Source: Rhodocollybia butyracea
Lineage: Eukaryota > Basidiomycota > Agaricomycetes > Agaricales > Omphalotaceae
Assembly (NCBI GenBank): GCA_015501585.1
Contig: JADNRY010000080.1
Coordinates: 62,001 to 126,000 of the forward strand
Length of the DNA: 64,000 nt
Direction of reading: 5' to 3'
The notes under the pieces are model-generated. The model saw nothing but the letters and a program-made list of their open reading frames with translations. It ran no database searches and was not told the DNA's origin. Shown piece by piece: positions 1 to 10,742 of this stretch (its first letter is position 1; each line of letters opens with the position of its first letter). A program made the position numbers and the translations under genes.

Positions 1-560
1 CCAGACTTCCTGTCCCAAATCCTTACAGTTGTGTCATCAGATCCAGAAACAATCTGCTGACCATTAAAGCAAAATGCCACTGATGTGACAATGTCAGTAT
101 GGCCTTCCAATCTTTTGAATTCCCTGCCAGAATGCCTATGCCAAAGCCTTACAGTCTTGTCATCTGACCCAGACATAATCTGCTGCCCATCAGGAGAGAA
201 TGCCACTGATCTGACATAGTCAATGTGTCCCTCCAACCTTTGGATTTCCATACCAGACCACCAATCCCAAATTCTCACAGTCTTGTCATTTGACCCAGAC
301 ACAATCTGCTGGCCATCAGGAGAGACCGCCACTGCTGTGACTGCCCCTCTATGGCCCTCTAACCTTTGTATTTCCTTTCCATAATGCCTATCCCAAATCC
401 TCACAGTCTTGTCTGATGAACCAGACACAATCTGCTGGCCATCAGGAGAGAATGCTACTGATCTGACAAACTGACTATGACCCTCAAACTTTTGGATTTC
501 CCTGCCAGAGTGCTTATCCCAAATCCTCACAGTCTTGTCATCTGACCCAGACCCAATCTG
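1..560 (-). pseudogene. WD40 array continuing in frame past the NLR stop codon
   Basis: Minus-strand codons run open from the TAG at 561-563 down to the window edge and encode the rest of WD blade 11, three full blades and most of a fifteenth. Blades keep the 42-residue period and the SPDGQQIVSGS and KTVRIWD signatures. The frame matches the upstream NLR exon exactly, so this is the same array separated by one nonsense codon (TAG where neighbours have CAG). I see no other stop or indel in this part. It is either a recently disabled 3' end of the gene or is translated only by readthrough. The true end of the array lies outside the window. Confidence 0.9.
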
Positions 561-3500
561 CTAGCCATCAGGAGAGAATACTACTGATCCAACATAGTCA
601 AGGTGGCCCTCAAACCTTTGAGTCTCTCTCCCTGAATGCCTATCCCAAATCCTCACAGTCTTATCATAGGATCCAGACACAATCTGCTGACCATCAGGAG
701 AGAAGGCCACTGACTTGACAACCTCAGTGTGGCCCTCCATTCTTTGGGTTTCCCTGCCAGAGTGCCTATCCCAAGTCCTCACAGTCTTGTCATCAGACCC
801 AGACACAATCTGCTGACCATCAGAAGATAATGCCACTGATCTGACAACATTAGTATGGCCCTCCAACCTTTGGATTTCTCTACCAGACTTCCTATCCCAA
901 ACTCTCACAGTCTTATCATATGATCCAGACACAATCTGCTGGCCATCAGGTGCAAATGCAACTGATCTGACATAATGCATGTGGCCCTCTAACTTTTGGA
1001 TTTCCCTGGCAGAATGCCTATCCCAAATCCTCACAGTGTTGTCATACGACCCAGACACAACTTGTTGGCCATCAGGTGAGAATGCTACTGATCTGACAGC
1101 CTTAGTGTGGCCCTCCAATCTTTGAATCTCCTTACCAAGCCGCCTATCCCAAATCCTTACAGACTTGTCATCTGACCCAGACACAACCTGTTGCCCATCA
1201 GGAGAAAATGCCACCGCTGTGACAGCCGCAATGTGGCCCTCCAACCTTTGTGTTTGCCTGCCAGACTGCCTATCCCAAATTCTTATAATCTTACTATTAT
1301 ATGCACCAGCCATCACTCGCTGGCCATCTGGCGAAAATGCAAGTGATGTGACAACCTCAGTGTCGCCCTCCAATCTCTGGATTTCCGTGCCAGACTGCCA
1401 ATCCCAAATCCTCACAGTCATGTCATATGAGCCTGACACAATATGCTGGCCATGTGGAGAAAATGCTAGTGATGTGACACTGTTAGTGTGGCCCTCTGCC
1501 TTTTGAATCTCCCTGCCAGACTGCCTATCCCAAATTCTCATAGTCTTGTCTGATGACGCAGACACAATCTGCTGGCCATTAGGAGAGAATGCCACTGATG
1601 TGACATACCAAGTGTGGCCCTCCAACCTCTGAATCTCCCTGCCAGACTGTCTATCCCAAATTCTCACTGTCTTGTCATATGACCCAGACACAATCTGCTG
1701 GCTATCCGGGGAGAATGCCACCGATGTGACATAGTCACTGTGTCCTTCCAACCTTTGAATTTCCCTACCAGACTGGCTATCCCAAATCCTCACCGTCATA
1801 TCGTCTGATCCAGACACAATCTGTTGGCCATCAGGAGAGAATGCCACTGATGTAACAAGTTTTGTGTGTCCTGTCAGGCTCATCAACTCTACTTCAGCTG
1901 TTCCGTTAAAGTGTAATATTGGAATCCCCTGAAATTGGCTTCTCCAATGTGTTAATAACTTTGACCCAGGCGAGCTTGCAGCCAACGATGATAGGTAAAG
2001 ATGGGGTGTGTACTCGCTTGTAGGATGCGCAAAAAATGCCAAAGCCAACCTTGCTGCATCCGAGATATCTGACAGTAGCTGTTCACGACCTGCCTAGGAT
2101 ATCTCTTCATCAGTTCAGATGTCTACTTTAATTTCTTGCTTACTTACCTGTTTGACACACTGCCGAATTTTGCTCAATGCTGCGCCACACCGTGATGGTT
2201 CCTTGAGCAAGCTCATTGCCTCAATCCAATAGAGAAGTTGGCTTCTGAGGAAAGTTTCAAGACCTTTCTCCACTTTGTCTCCATCAGAGGCAATATATTG
2301 GGCAGATGTCAATTGGTTAGCCCAATATAGGCATGCATAAATAAGGCTTTCACTGATGCACTCTTGTATGCGCTCAGCAAGCTTCTCCACTTTATTGTCA
2401 GGTATGAAAGAAGACGGAAGGCTACATATATTGAATCGAAGTGATGACTCCATTACCCGGAAGCAACAGTGAGCAAGGATTATGTGCTGATTGGTTATGT
2501 TACAGTATAGTTCCAGCCTCCGATCATGATAGACAAAGTTGGCGTGCGATGGATTGAACATGAAGTCCAGGAATGATGTATGGTACCATTCAACTCTGCC
2601 ATTAGAAATTCTTAAGACAGCATGGAGACTTTCCAGAACTTTGCAAATTGCCTCTCGAATCTCTTCAACATTTCCATGATCATGACCCAGCATCTCTGCG
2701 AGTGTCTCTACGGATACTCGCTCCTCTGTGCAGAGTATTGAATGAAGTATACCTCGTCGAGAATTAAATGCTTCTGGGATGTCATGGAAAGTGATAAAAA
2801 GACCTGCCAATACCTGCTGGTACATGCTGTCCACCAAGTCCATGCCTGTGATATTATTGGACCAACTCCCAGCAAGCTCCTTGAGGAAGTGGAGTTGTTC
2901 AGACCTAGTGAACCGGTTACCCCGTTTACAATACCGGACAGCAGTGGCTGCTGCAATAAAAAGTCCATCAGCTTTCCTTGCAATGTCCTCCAGAATATTT
3001 CTATCATCATTACTCGTAAATTCATGCATTTCATTCTCAAGATACTTGAGAATATCCTTTTCCACCTCTGCTTTTGGAATGGTGTACAGCTCACACACTG
3101 CATCTCGGGGAAATGACCCACAAAGTTTCTTCAGGTGTGGATCAGGCCTGCTAGTGATCAGAAACTTGATACCCCGTAGATGCTGCTTCTGTACTGCTCC
3201 CAGCAACATTTCTAGAAATCTGAAGCCATCTCCTTGCTCAACCTCATCCAGTGCATCCACAATTACAAGCACAGGTGGAAGATCAGGGGAGCGGGCTGAT
3301 GTGGCCTCTTTCCATGGCTGAACAAACAGCACTTCCATTTGTTTTGAGAGAACCTCCATAGCCGACTCAGTTAGTGTTTGACAAAGAGAAGATGAAAAAG
3401 CCCTTGATTGCCAGCAAAGCTGGTATACGATGGTTGGAATTATGTAGACTTGTCGTCGTGCATCATCAAATTTGCGTGAACAGAAAAAAGTGATTGGTGG

Positions 3501-4651
3501 CGGAAGACCAGTTGTGGTGTCGAAGTGATGTGCAATGGTCCGCGATATAGTTGATTTTCCGGATCCACCCTCTCCGTCCATCCAAAATACAGGTGAAGAG
3601 GTTGGGTCACAAGCCCATGTTTTGATTTTCTTAAGCACGGAAAGGCGGGTTCCGGCTGTGCAAGTACTTTGGTCAATTGACCCATGGTCGAGATTGATTG
3701 GTGATATATTCCATTTTGCATGTTTAGAGTGAGCCCAGTTGTTCAAAAGCAGCCGCTATCTTGTGCTTTAGCTCAGTCTATGAAAGGTATATAGACCTTG
3801 ACAAACCTCTACTTTGTCTTTGATACCTTCCAAGTTTTGTTCAATGCACAGTGAGATATCCAACTGAATGATGACTCTTTAGTTGAGCTGCAAACGGGAT
3901 ATTACATTAACCTACTTGGAATGTAACTGTCTGTTCCTGGATATCCTTCAAAGCGCGTGTAATTTGGGCTCTGTTTTCGGATCTTTCGATAACTGCTTTC
4001 CACGTTTGCATACCACGAATATCTTGCATGGCGTGAAGCTTGTCCACAAGAAACCTGTACAAAGCGTGCATATTCAAACTAACAATGAACACCTTGGTGA
4101 CAAACCTTGCAAAGCGTTCAGCGGCAGCTTGTAAATCGCTGTATACAATAAGCACTTAGGCTTCAATGTAGTAGACAAACTCGATGAATCACGCACGAGA
4201 ACACCTTGGTTTCCCTGAGCCTAGAGTCCACAGCTTCCAAACGTCTTTTCACAAGATCACAAAGCTGGGAAAGGTCCTCGTTGTTATCTTTCACAGTCTA
4301 TCTGATATTCAATATACATATTGCTGCCATGATGTTCAAGCTACTCACATTTGCAATCTCCATTAGTACATTGAGCGCTCCAACTACATTTCTTGCGATC
4401 GGCACTCCATCCAAACATCTGTCCAAGCTACTGAGTACAAGCTGTGCGCTATCCAAAGCCATCTTCCATGGAGATGGCGGTCCAAGTTGCGAAGCTGATT
4501 CGGCCTCCGAGTTGTGACCTGGATCAGGATGTGATTGGGCTTCAAGTTGTATTGCAGTGGATGGAGCCGGAGATGATGCTCGCGATGAGCCTGGCAGGCG
4601 AAAGACCTTAAGGAATTTATCTCGTTTCCGTGGGTGCTGAGCTTGCGACAT
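561..4651 (-). CDS. NACHT-WD40 NLR (NWD/STAND protein), six exons, truncated by a nonsense codon
   Basis: Cytoplasmic STAND receptor of the fungal NWD type, a family linked to non-self recognition and programmed cell death. Modelled exons: 4651-4349, 4297-4197, 4138-3916, 3863-3807, 3755-2148 and 2093-561; introns of 51-58 bp have GT-AG ends and phases that join exactly, giving 1274 aa. Residues 1-230 form a Ser/Pro-rich start and a helical N-terminal region without a recognised effector domain. NACHT follows, with the P-loop GEGGSGKS at about 289-296 and Walker B LVIVDALDE at about 391-399. From about residue 830 there are ten complete 42-43-residue WD40 blades and the start of an eleventh. 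The blades are nearly identical, which suggests recent amplification or concerted evolution, while surface positions differ. The gene stops inside blade 11 at a TAG although the array continues. The start ATG is at 4651; an in-frame TTG at 4666 is ignored. Domain calls are firm; expression and activity are unknown. Confidence 0.85.
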
Positions 4652-5084
4652 GGTGAGGAAAGTCAAGGGGGCGAACAGTTCGCTGCCCGTTGACTTTGCA
4701 CGGAGCAGGTGACCTTTACATAGATCTTGGACTATATGGAGATTGGGTCTCTGAGATCCCGTACCATTGGCTGCAATAGGCTAAGTACAAATAGTAACTA
4801 CATTCCAGGCTCCCGGATCATTCCTACCCGGACACTTAGACTTCAAGACTTCCTAGCATCGGAGTCTTTAGTACCGATATAGCACATCTGAAGACGGATC
4901 GAAATCCGACGCATTCTTGGCGAGAGCTTGCCGAGACTTTTTGCCGTACGTCGTAACTGCTTGGTAGTTAAAAACCACATGCAGTTTCCCATCTTGATCG
5001 GTCCTATGTTATTGACCAAGTTGGAAACCTTGCATTTGGCCATGATCCATGGATATTAAGTTGTGTCGATCCCGGATATAACTC
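4652..5084. other. NLR upstream region
   Basis: About 430 bp upstream of the NLR start. No conserved coding sequence is recognised; a 66-codon minus-strand open frame at 4843-5043 lacks support. It presumably contains the NLR promoter, but no clear TATA element stands out. Confidence 0.4.
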
Positions 5085-5400
5085 TTCCTTCACTGAAGGC
5101 GCTTCATCTGAAGAAAGAGAAATTAGAGCTAGCTGCTAGTAGATATAGAAGTTTCCTGGAATCACCTTAAGGATTTCATGGTGTTCCTAGAGTCTTTCCA
5201 AATAACCACATTCTCAATCCTCCACTTATCCTTATTGCCATCCTTGTCCTTCTCCCCACTCTCCAACATCTCACCGTCGACGATTCTGGTATTTCACCAA
5301 AATGCAGCCCCATATCAACGGAATTCATAGACCGCCTCCATGCATATTGCACTAGCTCTCTTCATCCGCAGGAAGCCTGGATCTAACGTTAATTGATTTT
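5085..5400 (+). pseudogene. Degenerate F-box/LRR gene fragment
   Basis: Nucleotides here align by eye with the 3' half of the F-box gene at 9850-10410: the LKALHLKKEK stretch, the LPTLQ stretch and the SPIS-EF-D-LHAY-TSSL-PQEA stretch appear in the same order but in different frames with stops. The paralogue's poly(T) insertion is absent here, so this copy preserves the pre-insertion sequence of the region between the two blocks. It is a non-functional relic of the same family. Confidence 0.7.
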
Positions 5401-5479
5401 CTTACGCTTCATCAGAATAAATAAATGCAAGGAATGCACAGCTAGCAATAGCAGGGACAGTTTGGCAAGCACGACGCCG

Positions 5480-7640
5480 TTCACCTACTTAATTTGACCG
5501 TACAAATTTCTTCTCGGTTCAGCCCGAGGTTGAAAACGGGGTAGATATATATTGTATTGGTTGAAGGATACAAAACTCTTCATAGCAGTCGCTACTAAAA
5601 GCTTTGCAGTCGATACAAGTATTCCGCCACGTACAAACGCAGACTGGGAGTACGGACTACAATAAATAGGAGTAAGGAGCTGTGGCAGAACGAGAAGCAA
5701 AAAAACGAAAACAAGGACAACGGATCAAAGAGCACCAGGAAAAAATATTGAGTAACGATACCATATCCGCCGATTCACTCTTCCCTTCAAATAAGAGTTT
5801 CGTCATCGATCGAAACTTCTTCGCAGATTGTGATAAGTATTCTCTTTTAGTTTGACGTCTGCATCTCGTCGCAAACCCCATCTTTCCCGGACTACTACTC
5901 TTCACCTGGCAACACTAGGTACTCTATTCCCATCGTTATTCCAGGTCCCGCCTCGTAGTTCTGCCTCATCAAAGCTCAAACATTCCCAGGTGCATACCCG
6001 AAAACCTATCCTTCCAAAGGAATATTGCGTTGCGGGGCCCTCTGGTATCGAACGGACCAATCATCGATGAAGATAATATCATATTTGTGCATTCCAGCAG
6101 GAGAGGAGTCCGGTGAGCGAAAGAGAGGCAACAAGAGGGATATGTCGGAAATCATAGAGACCAGTGAGTCTGATGAGGAAGCCAAGCAAATCCCGAAGGG
6201 GAGAATTATGTGTGGATGTCATACTAATAAACGTTCCCCAGTCCTACAATCCCTCAGCGCTCGGCCTTCAAACGATACCAGCATTCCCATTCCAAACACC
6301 GTGATCTGCGATCCCAATATCGGTGGGGGCAACACTACAGATGTTGAACCTGGTGAGAGAGGGAACAGAACGGGTGAGAGATGTCGTGGAAGAAAGACTA
6401 GCGAGCAGAAGGAAGGAAGTGGATGACGCCTGGGTGACTCGGACAAGCGAACCCGTTCAGCACTCCAATCCCATCCCCAAACGTACTACGCCACTTCTAC
6501 CCCGACGTGCCCATTCCCAAACAAAGAGATTTCGACACCTCCGTTACTCCTGCACTGGTAGTCTACGTATTGACTGGATACTCGACACATCCTTCCCTTC
6601 CCTTCGAATCAGACTTGTTTGCAAACAGAACGACCCTGCCCATCCGAGTCCTCCAGTCAAACTGTTTTGTCTCTCAACCGGTTTGCAGTTTTTTGAGGTT
6701 GGCCAGAAGATCGGTGTGTTTTCTATCTTCCAACTGATGGTGGAGAAGAGCCGTTGGAGATAGAGCAAATATTCGGCGATAGAGGAGTCGCTGGACAATG
6801 TCAAGGTCGCTGGTGAGAGAAATGAGTCAAGTTCCGGCGAGGGGGCTGATATTCGTAAAATTTTCGAAATGTGGATGAAAAGCGAAGAGGGGACCAAGCG
6901 CAGGAGGACCGGGAGGATGCTATACATGGCCATAGGATTACACGAGGACAAGAATTCATGGAGTTGGGTCTCCAACGCGTATTCAACGTATCTGTATATG
7001 CAACATTCGAAGTAGAACGCACGAGTATGGCAAGGCGTTGGCGTTGGCGCGTTGGCCTTAGCGTTAGAGATCTGAGGTTTTGGGGAAGAGGAAGAGACGG
7101 GGCAGAGCTAGAGTCGGAGCCGGAGGAAAGAACGCCGATAAAAAGACAACGTAGAGTGGATTCCTGTAACAATCTTTCTAGCTTAGTAGCTAGCGCAATA
7201 TACCCTGGGCAGTTACAGCGTCGATCATTGATTGTTGTGTGTACGCCAACCCATCCCCCACGTATGCTCTATGCTCTATGCTCTGCTATTAGGCCATAGC
7301 AGAAAGCCTTGAGCTCAAGTAAACGTACCTCATAGCATGAACCACCTCAAATCTTTGTTCCTTCACAAGCTTCCTTCAGTACTTCAGTTGTGGACCAGAT
7401 AGATTTATTAACTGGCTCATCCCGAGTTTGAAATGGCATAGTCGATGCATTTGACATTCAGCGCAGAAGGGAACATTGGAGCTCAATTTCACTAGATACG
7501 AGTAGGAATAGCCAGTACTGTGGATATGTTGCCAGCACGGAAGTGCAAGTCCTGGAAGTGGTTGAAAACAAAGCAGATTTACGGACCGCAAACACGGCTT
7601 GGAGCCTGGGCGTCTAAATACTTTTCGTCTTCTTCCGATC
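5480..7640 (+). repeat. F-box upstream block, copy A of a dispersed ~2-kb duplication
   Basis: Large parts recur in the same order at 21110-23093 and partly at 25690-26750: the antisense-like FQPRAE stretch near 5520, the GCAGACTGGGAGTACGGA segment near 5640, the CTTTCCCGGACTACTACTC segment near 5880, a GAGAGGCTAGCGA segment, and the GGCAGTTACA segment near 7205. No frame stays open across copies, so it is treated as non-coding sequence duplicated together with the F-box gene that follows. Short pieces of it also occur elsewhere in the window. Confidence 0.6.
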
Positions 7641-8531
7641 ATGCCTCTCTGTTCGTCTTGTGGTGGAAACTCATTCATTCCTCGAGTAGTTGTGGATTCA
7701 CCCGGATTACAACTCAAATTGCGGACAGAATCCGGTCCTGCATCTGTCCAACCAGATGAAGTCGCCTCAGTTCTCCGAAACATCGAACGAGATCTTGAGG
7801 ACTATGAAGCAGAAATTTCCCGCCTTGGACAGGAAAAGGAACGCTTGGAGCACTATGCGGCTCAACTATGGTCTCGGAACTCACCACTTCGGAATGTTCC
7901 CAACGAGATTTTACAACACATCTTTGATGATTGCTGCGATATGAACAGTTTTCGGGTCGTCAATCTCGAAGACAGGCTGCCCATGCATACTTCTCAGGCT
8001 CTCAGTAGTAAACCTGCAATGGTGATTAGCTCAGTCTGCTCGCGCTGGCGGAGAAACGCGCTCTCTATGCCTGTCATATGGTCTAGAATATCACTATATT
8101 GGAACAGGTATGACAACTGGGAAAATGAGGATATGGAAATATTCTTTCCCCTGTCTAATTTCCTCAGTCGGTCTCAACAACATCCGTTAACAATCATCCT
8201 TGAGGTAGACGCAGACCCGTTCATCTATCAAAGAAGACTTCACCCGCTACTAGAGCACCTTTTTGGACAAATAGGCCGCTGGCAGGAACTGTCTTTCACC
8301 TGTAGTCGCTTCACCTTTGAATACCTGCTGGGTTGTAGTGTTATGACCCAGATCTAAATCCTATACACCCAATCTTTTTTCTTCTGTAACCAACTATGAA
8401 CACTATCATTAATACTTCTACTTAACATTTTACATTCATTAGTTATTCAACATCATTTGGGTTAATGCTGCACACATTCTTCCAGAACACCAGAATGATC
8501 TTTAACAGTCACTGCACAGTCTGCACAGTCA

Positions 8532-8802
8532 TGACATCATTCTAGCTCCACAACTATGATGTCATCTTGCTACTCCACAATCATGATGTCATTCCATTGC
8601 TCCGCAGTTATGATATCACATCACTGCTCCACAGCTATGACATCATTGCATAGCCTCTTTACATCAATGACTCAATATCAGTCATTGCACAGCCAGATAT
8701 CTGAGTCAACTACGGTTCCGCATACATGACTCAATATTAGTCATTGCACAGCATTACATAGTCAGACTGACTCATCCGCAGTATTTCCGCAGTTATGACT
8801 CA
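8532..8802 (+). promoter_or_regulatory. Periodic array of ten bZIP-like sites in the LTR U3 region
   Basis: ATF/CREB-like sites TGACATCA, TGATGTCA or TGATATCA start at 8532, 8557, 8584, 8611 and 8638. Gcn4/AP-1 type TGACTCA or TGAGTCA sites start at 8668, 8702, 8727, 8768 and 8796. The first five are spaced 25-27 bp inside an imperfect 27-bp repeat that also contains a CTCCRCA block. The position upstream of the TATA box at 8849 suggests an enhancer responding to a bZIP activator. The motifs are seen; the regulator is inferred. Confidence 0.6.
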
Positions 8803-8848
8803 AATCTAGTCATTCTGCAGCATTTCCTAACTAGTACACATTGCACAG

Positions 8849-8856
8849 TATATAAG
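8849..8856 (+). promoter_or_regulatory. TATA element of the LTR promoter
   Basis: TATATAAG lies between the bZIP-site array and the hairpin array. This is the expected U3/R position for a retroelement promoter on the plus strand, and would place the hairpins in the 5' leader of the transcript. Confidence 0.6.
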
Positions 8857-8956
8857 TAGTCTAGATTTACCAATGTACGTTAGACGTATTATTTTTCTTA
8901 AATCCAAACCCCCACTTGTTTGCTGTTATCACTTGTGTGAATCACCAGACCAACTC

Positions 8957-9270
8957 ATTGTATCTTGTTGAGCTATCTCCAAGCTACAATACACATTTAT
9001 ACATCTTGTTGAGCTAACTCCAAGTTGTATCCACTAATATTCACCTGTTGAGCTATCTCCTAGTGAATACTTCTTTAATTGCCACTTGTTGAGCTATCTC
9101 TGAGTTGCAACTTCCTATTACTTGTTGAGCTATCTCCGAGTATTAGACACCACACTCACTACTACTTGTCGAGCCATCTCCGAGTATTAGTTCTGATTCA
9201 TATTACTGCTTGTCAAGCCATCTCCGAGGGTAATCTTATTATTATTTGTCGAGCTATCTCCAAATAATAA
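8957..9270 (+). repeat. Array of eight stem-loops with an invariant 12-nt loop
   Basis: Eight units each consist of two arms of 9-11 nt around a 12-nt loop matching TTGAGCTATCTC or a close variant. Arms and loops lie at 8957-8990, 8999-9030, 9039-9068, 9079-9110, 9115-9146, 9158-9191, 9202-9234 and 9239-9270. Arm sequences differ almost completely between units, but in most units each left arm pairs with its own right arm, often with one internal mismatch at the same place; unit 8 pairs over 10 bp without mismatch and unit 3 is weakest. Loop conservation with covarying stems points to a selected RNA structure. Position after the TATA box puts it in the retroelement transcript leader. Confidence 0.8.
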
Positions 9271-9991
9271 CTTCTGTGAGTTTCGTATTACAAACTAGTT
9301 ACTAACTTTACTTGAGCCTAGTTGTTTGAGTATATATTTTTTGCCTAGCGGTTTCATCGAACGGAAAGGCTTGCTCTATAATCTCCATTAATTTCTCTTA
9401 TCATTGTTACCACCGAGTTACGTACTGTGAAGGTTTGGACGAGACTATTGATCGAGTCATAACATGTAGCTGTATTACATCAGCTTCTTTCCCAGCCCCG
9501 CATAGATTCTGCATAGTGAAATATGTGGAGGAAGATCTCACTCCATTTGTGGATGCATCACCGAATCTCGAAGCCCTGATCCTGCCATACACTGAAGCAT
9601 TACATCCCGAGGGATTCAATTTTTCGCAGTTGTCGCACCTGGAATTTGTAGTCGACAGTGATAACCTATCAGATAAATGCCCCAACCTTTTTTCCTTAGG
9701 CCTGATAGAAGATTCATGTTACGATGTGGGTCCCATTCTGCTAGCCAAGTTGGAAATCCTGACCATAATTCATGGATTTCGGGGTAATTCCTCCTACGAG
9801 CTTGACTCCTCATGCGAACTTGATTCCAAGTCGCTATTTTCTCTCCTCAGGCTGCCTTCATTGAAAGCGCTCCATCTGAAGAAAGAGAAGTCAGTGTTGG
9901 ATGCTTATGGTCCCTGGCCTTATACAGAGGATTTCTTGGTGTTCATTCAACAGTCATCTTTCCGATTAACCACATTCTCCATTCACCACTT

Positions 9992-10024
<33 letters not shown>

Positions 10025-10232
10025 GCAAGGTAAAACGCTTTTGCGCTTTATAGCATTCGCTACTTGTGAGTTACCTGTCTCTCCTGGACAAGTTTGCTCC
10101 AAAATCCTTGTTGAGGCTTGTAAACGGGTGTGTATTTCTATCATCAAGATTGCACCCACCTCCACCATCTCCACACTAACTCTGAGTGATAATCCTTGGA
10201 TTATCGCGCGGTCCGAGGGAGAATGGCCTGTT
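9992..10232 (-). mobile_element. 241-bp retro-insert with poly(A) tail (antisense) and 12-bp TSD
   Basis: On the plus strand the segment begins with G and 28 consecutive T and is bounded by the direct repeat CATTCACCACTT at 9980-9991 and 10233-10244. Read on the minus strand it is a short sequence ending in a poly(A) tail, the hallmark of LINE-type target-primed reverse transcription. An open frame of about 68 codons runs to just before the tail, so the source may be the 3' end of an mRNA or a 5'-truncated retroelement. I do not recognise it, and no Pol III A/B boxes are evident. Confidence 0.8.
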
Positions 10233-10742
10233 CATTCACCACTTATTCATTTCCGATACCAACCTTGTTGCTATCCTTGCCCTATCCCCACTCTCCAAGA
10301 TATCACTATTGACGATGACAGTATTTCCGTGGAACGCAGCCCCATATCATCGGAATTCGTAGACAGCCTCCATGCGTATCGCACTAGCTCTCTTCGTCCG
10401 CAGGAGGCCTGTATCGTTCCACGACTGCGTTCTCTACGGCTGTTGAATGTTACTGCAACAACTTTTAGCGACCTGTCTGTGGTGGAGATGGTCCAGTCTC
10501 GATGGAGTCCCTCCAAGCTCCACGCTGTAGGGACAACGGTATTTGAGGTGGACTGCTTGAGAGTGTTTACGATGACGTTCCTGAATGGGTTGGAAGTGGA
10601 GGCTGGGGGTGTCTATAGTTTGCTGGAGCCTATTGAGGGGTGGGATGATGATTGTCATACAAATGTCTGGCGTAACGCTCCGAGACTGAGGATTTCGTCT
10701 TGTGTTGACGTGGATTGCCTTCGATACGTAGTATGTACATAG

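Larger units (their letters stand above)
8339..9464 (+). mobile_element. Solo LTR (1126 bp) inserted in the F-box gene
   Basis: The element starts TGTTATGAC and ends GTCATAACA, a perfect 9-bp terminal inverted repeat with TG/CA ends. It is flanked by the 5-bp direct repeat TGTAG at 8334-8338 and 9465-9469, the expected target-site duplication. No gag-pol coding sequence is present, so this is a solo LTR left by recombination between the two LTRs of a full element. The 5' part holds a periodic array of bZIP-like sites, a TATA element lies at 8849-8856, and downstream of it (R/U5 position) lies a run of eight hairpins. Class (Ty3 or Ty1) cannot be decided without internal sequence. Confidence 0.93.
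7641..10742 (+). pseudogene. F-box/LRR-like protein gene broken by two insertions and a frameshift
   Basis: F-box proteins recruit substrates to SCF ubiquitin ligases. The start at 7641 gives the characteristic MPLCSSCGG opening, a heptad-like coil (ERDLEDYEAEISRLGQEKERLE) and an F-box with LRNVPNEILQHIFDDCC near residue 80, followed by a CSRWRR-A--MP-IW segment. The upstream in-frame ATG at 7599 is not used by the paralogue pattern. Coding sequence is interrupted at 8339 by a solo LTR; removing the LTR and one TSD copy rejoins codon AG|C and the frame continues into SCITSASFPAPHRF. A second interruption at 9992-10232 is a poly(T)-led insert, and a one-base deletion near 10283 shifts the frame relative to the relic at 5085. 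The gene then continues to a stop at 10740. The C-terminal leucine-rich part resembles many basidiomycete F-box proteins. It is not expected to yield a full protein. Confidence 0.8.

Noticed and set aside
1165..1506. Plus-strand open frame opposite the WD40 exon
   Set aside because: Antisense to a well-supported repeat-coding exon; its openness follows from the periodic codons.
2708..3321. Open frames on both strands inside the NACHT exon
   Set aside because: Shadows of the NACHT reading frame; no domain resemblance.
8339..9464. Hairpin array as a CRISPR
   Set aside because: The constant part is a loop between complementary arms, the host is a eukaryote and the array is inside an LTR.
10041..10240. 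Start of the 10041-10742 open frame as genuine F-box sequence
   Set aside because: This part is the retro-insert between two copies of CATTCACCACTT; the relic at 5085-5400 lacks it.
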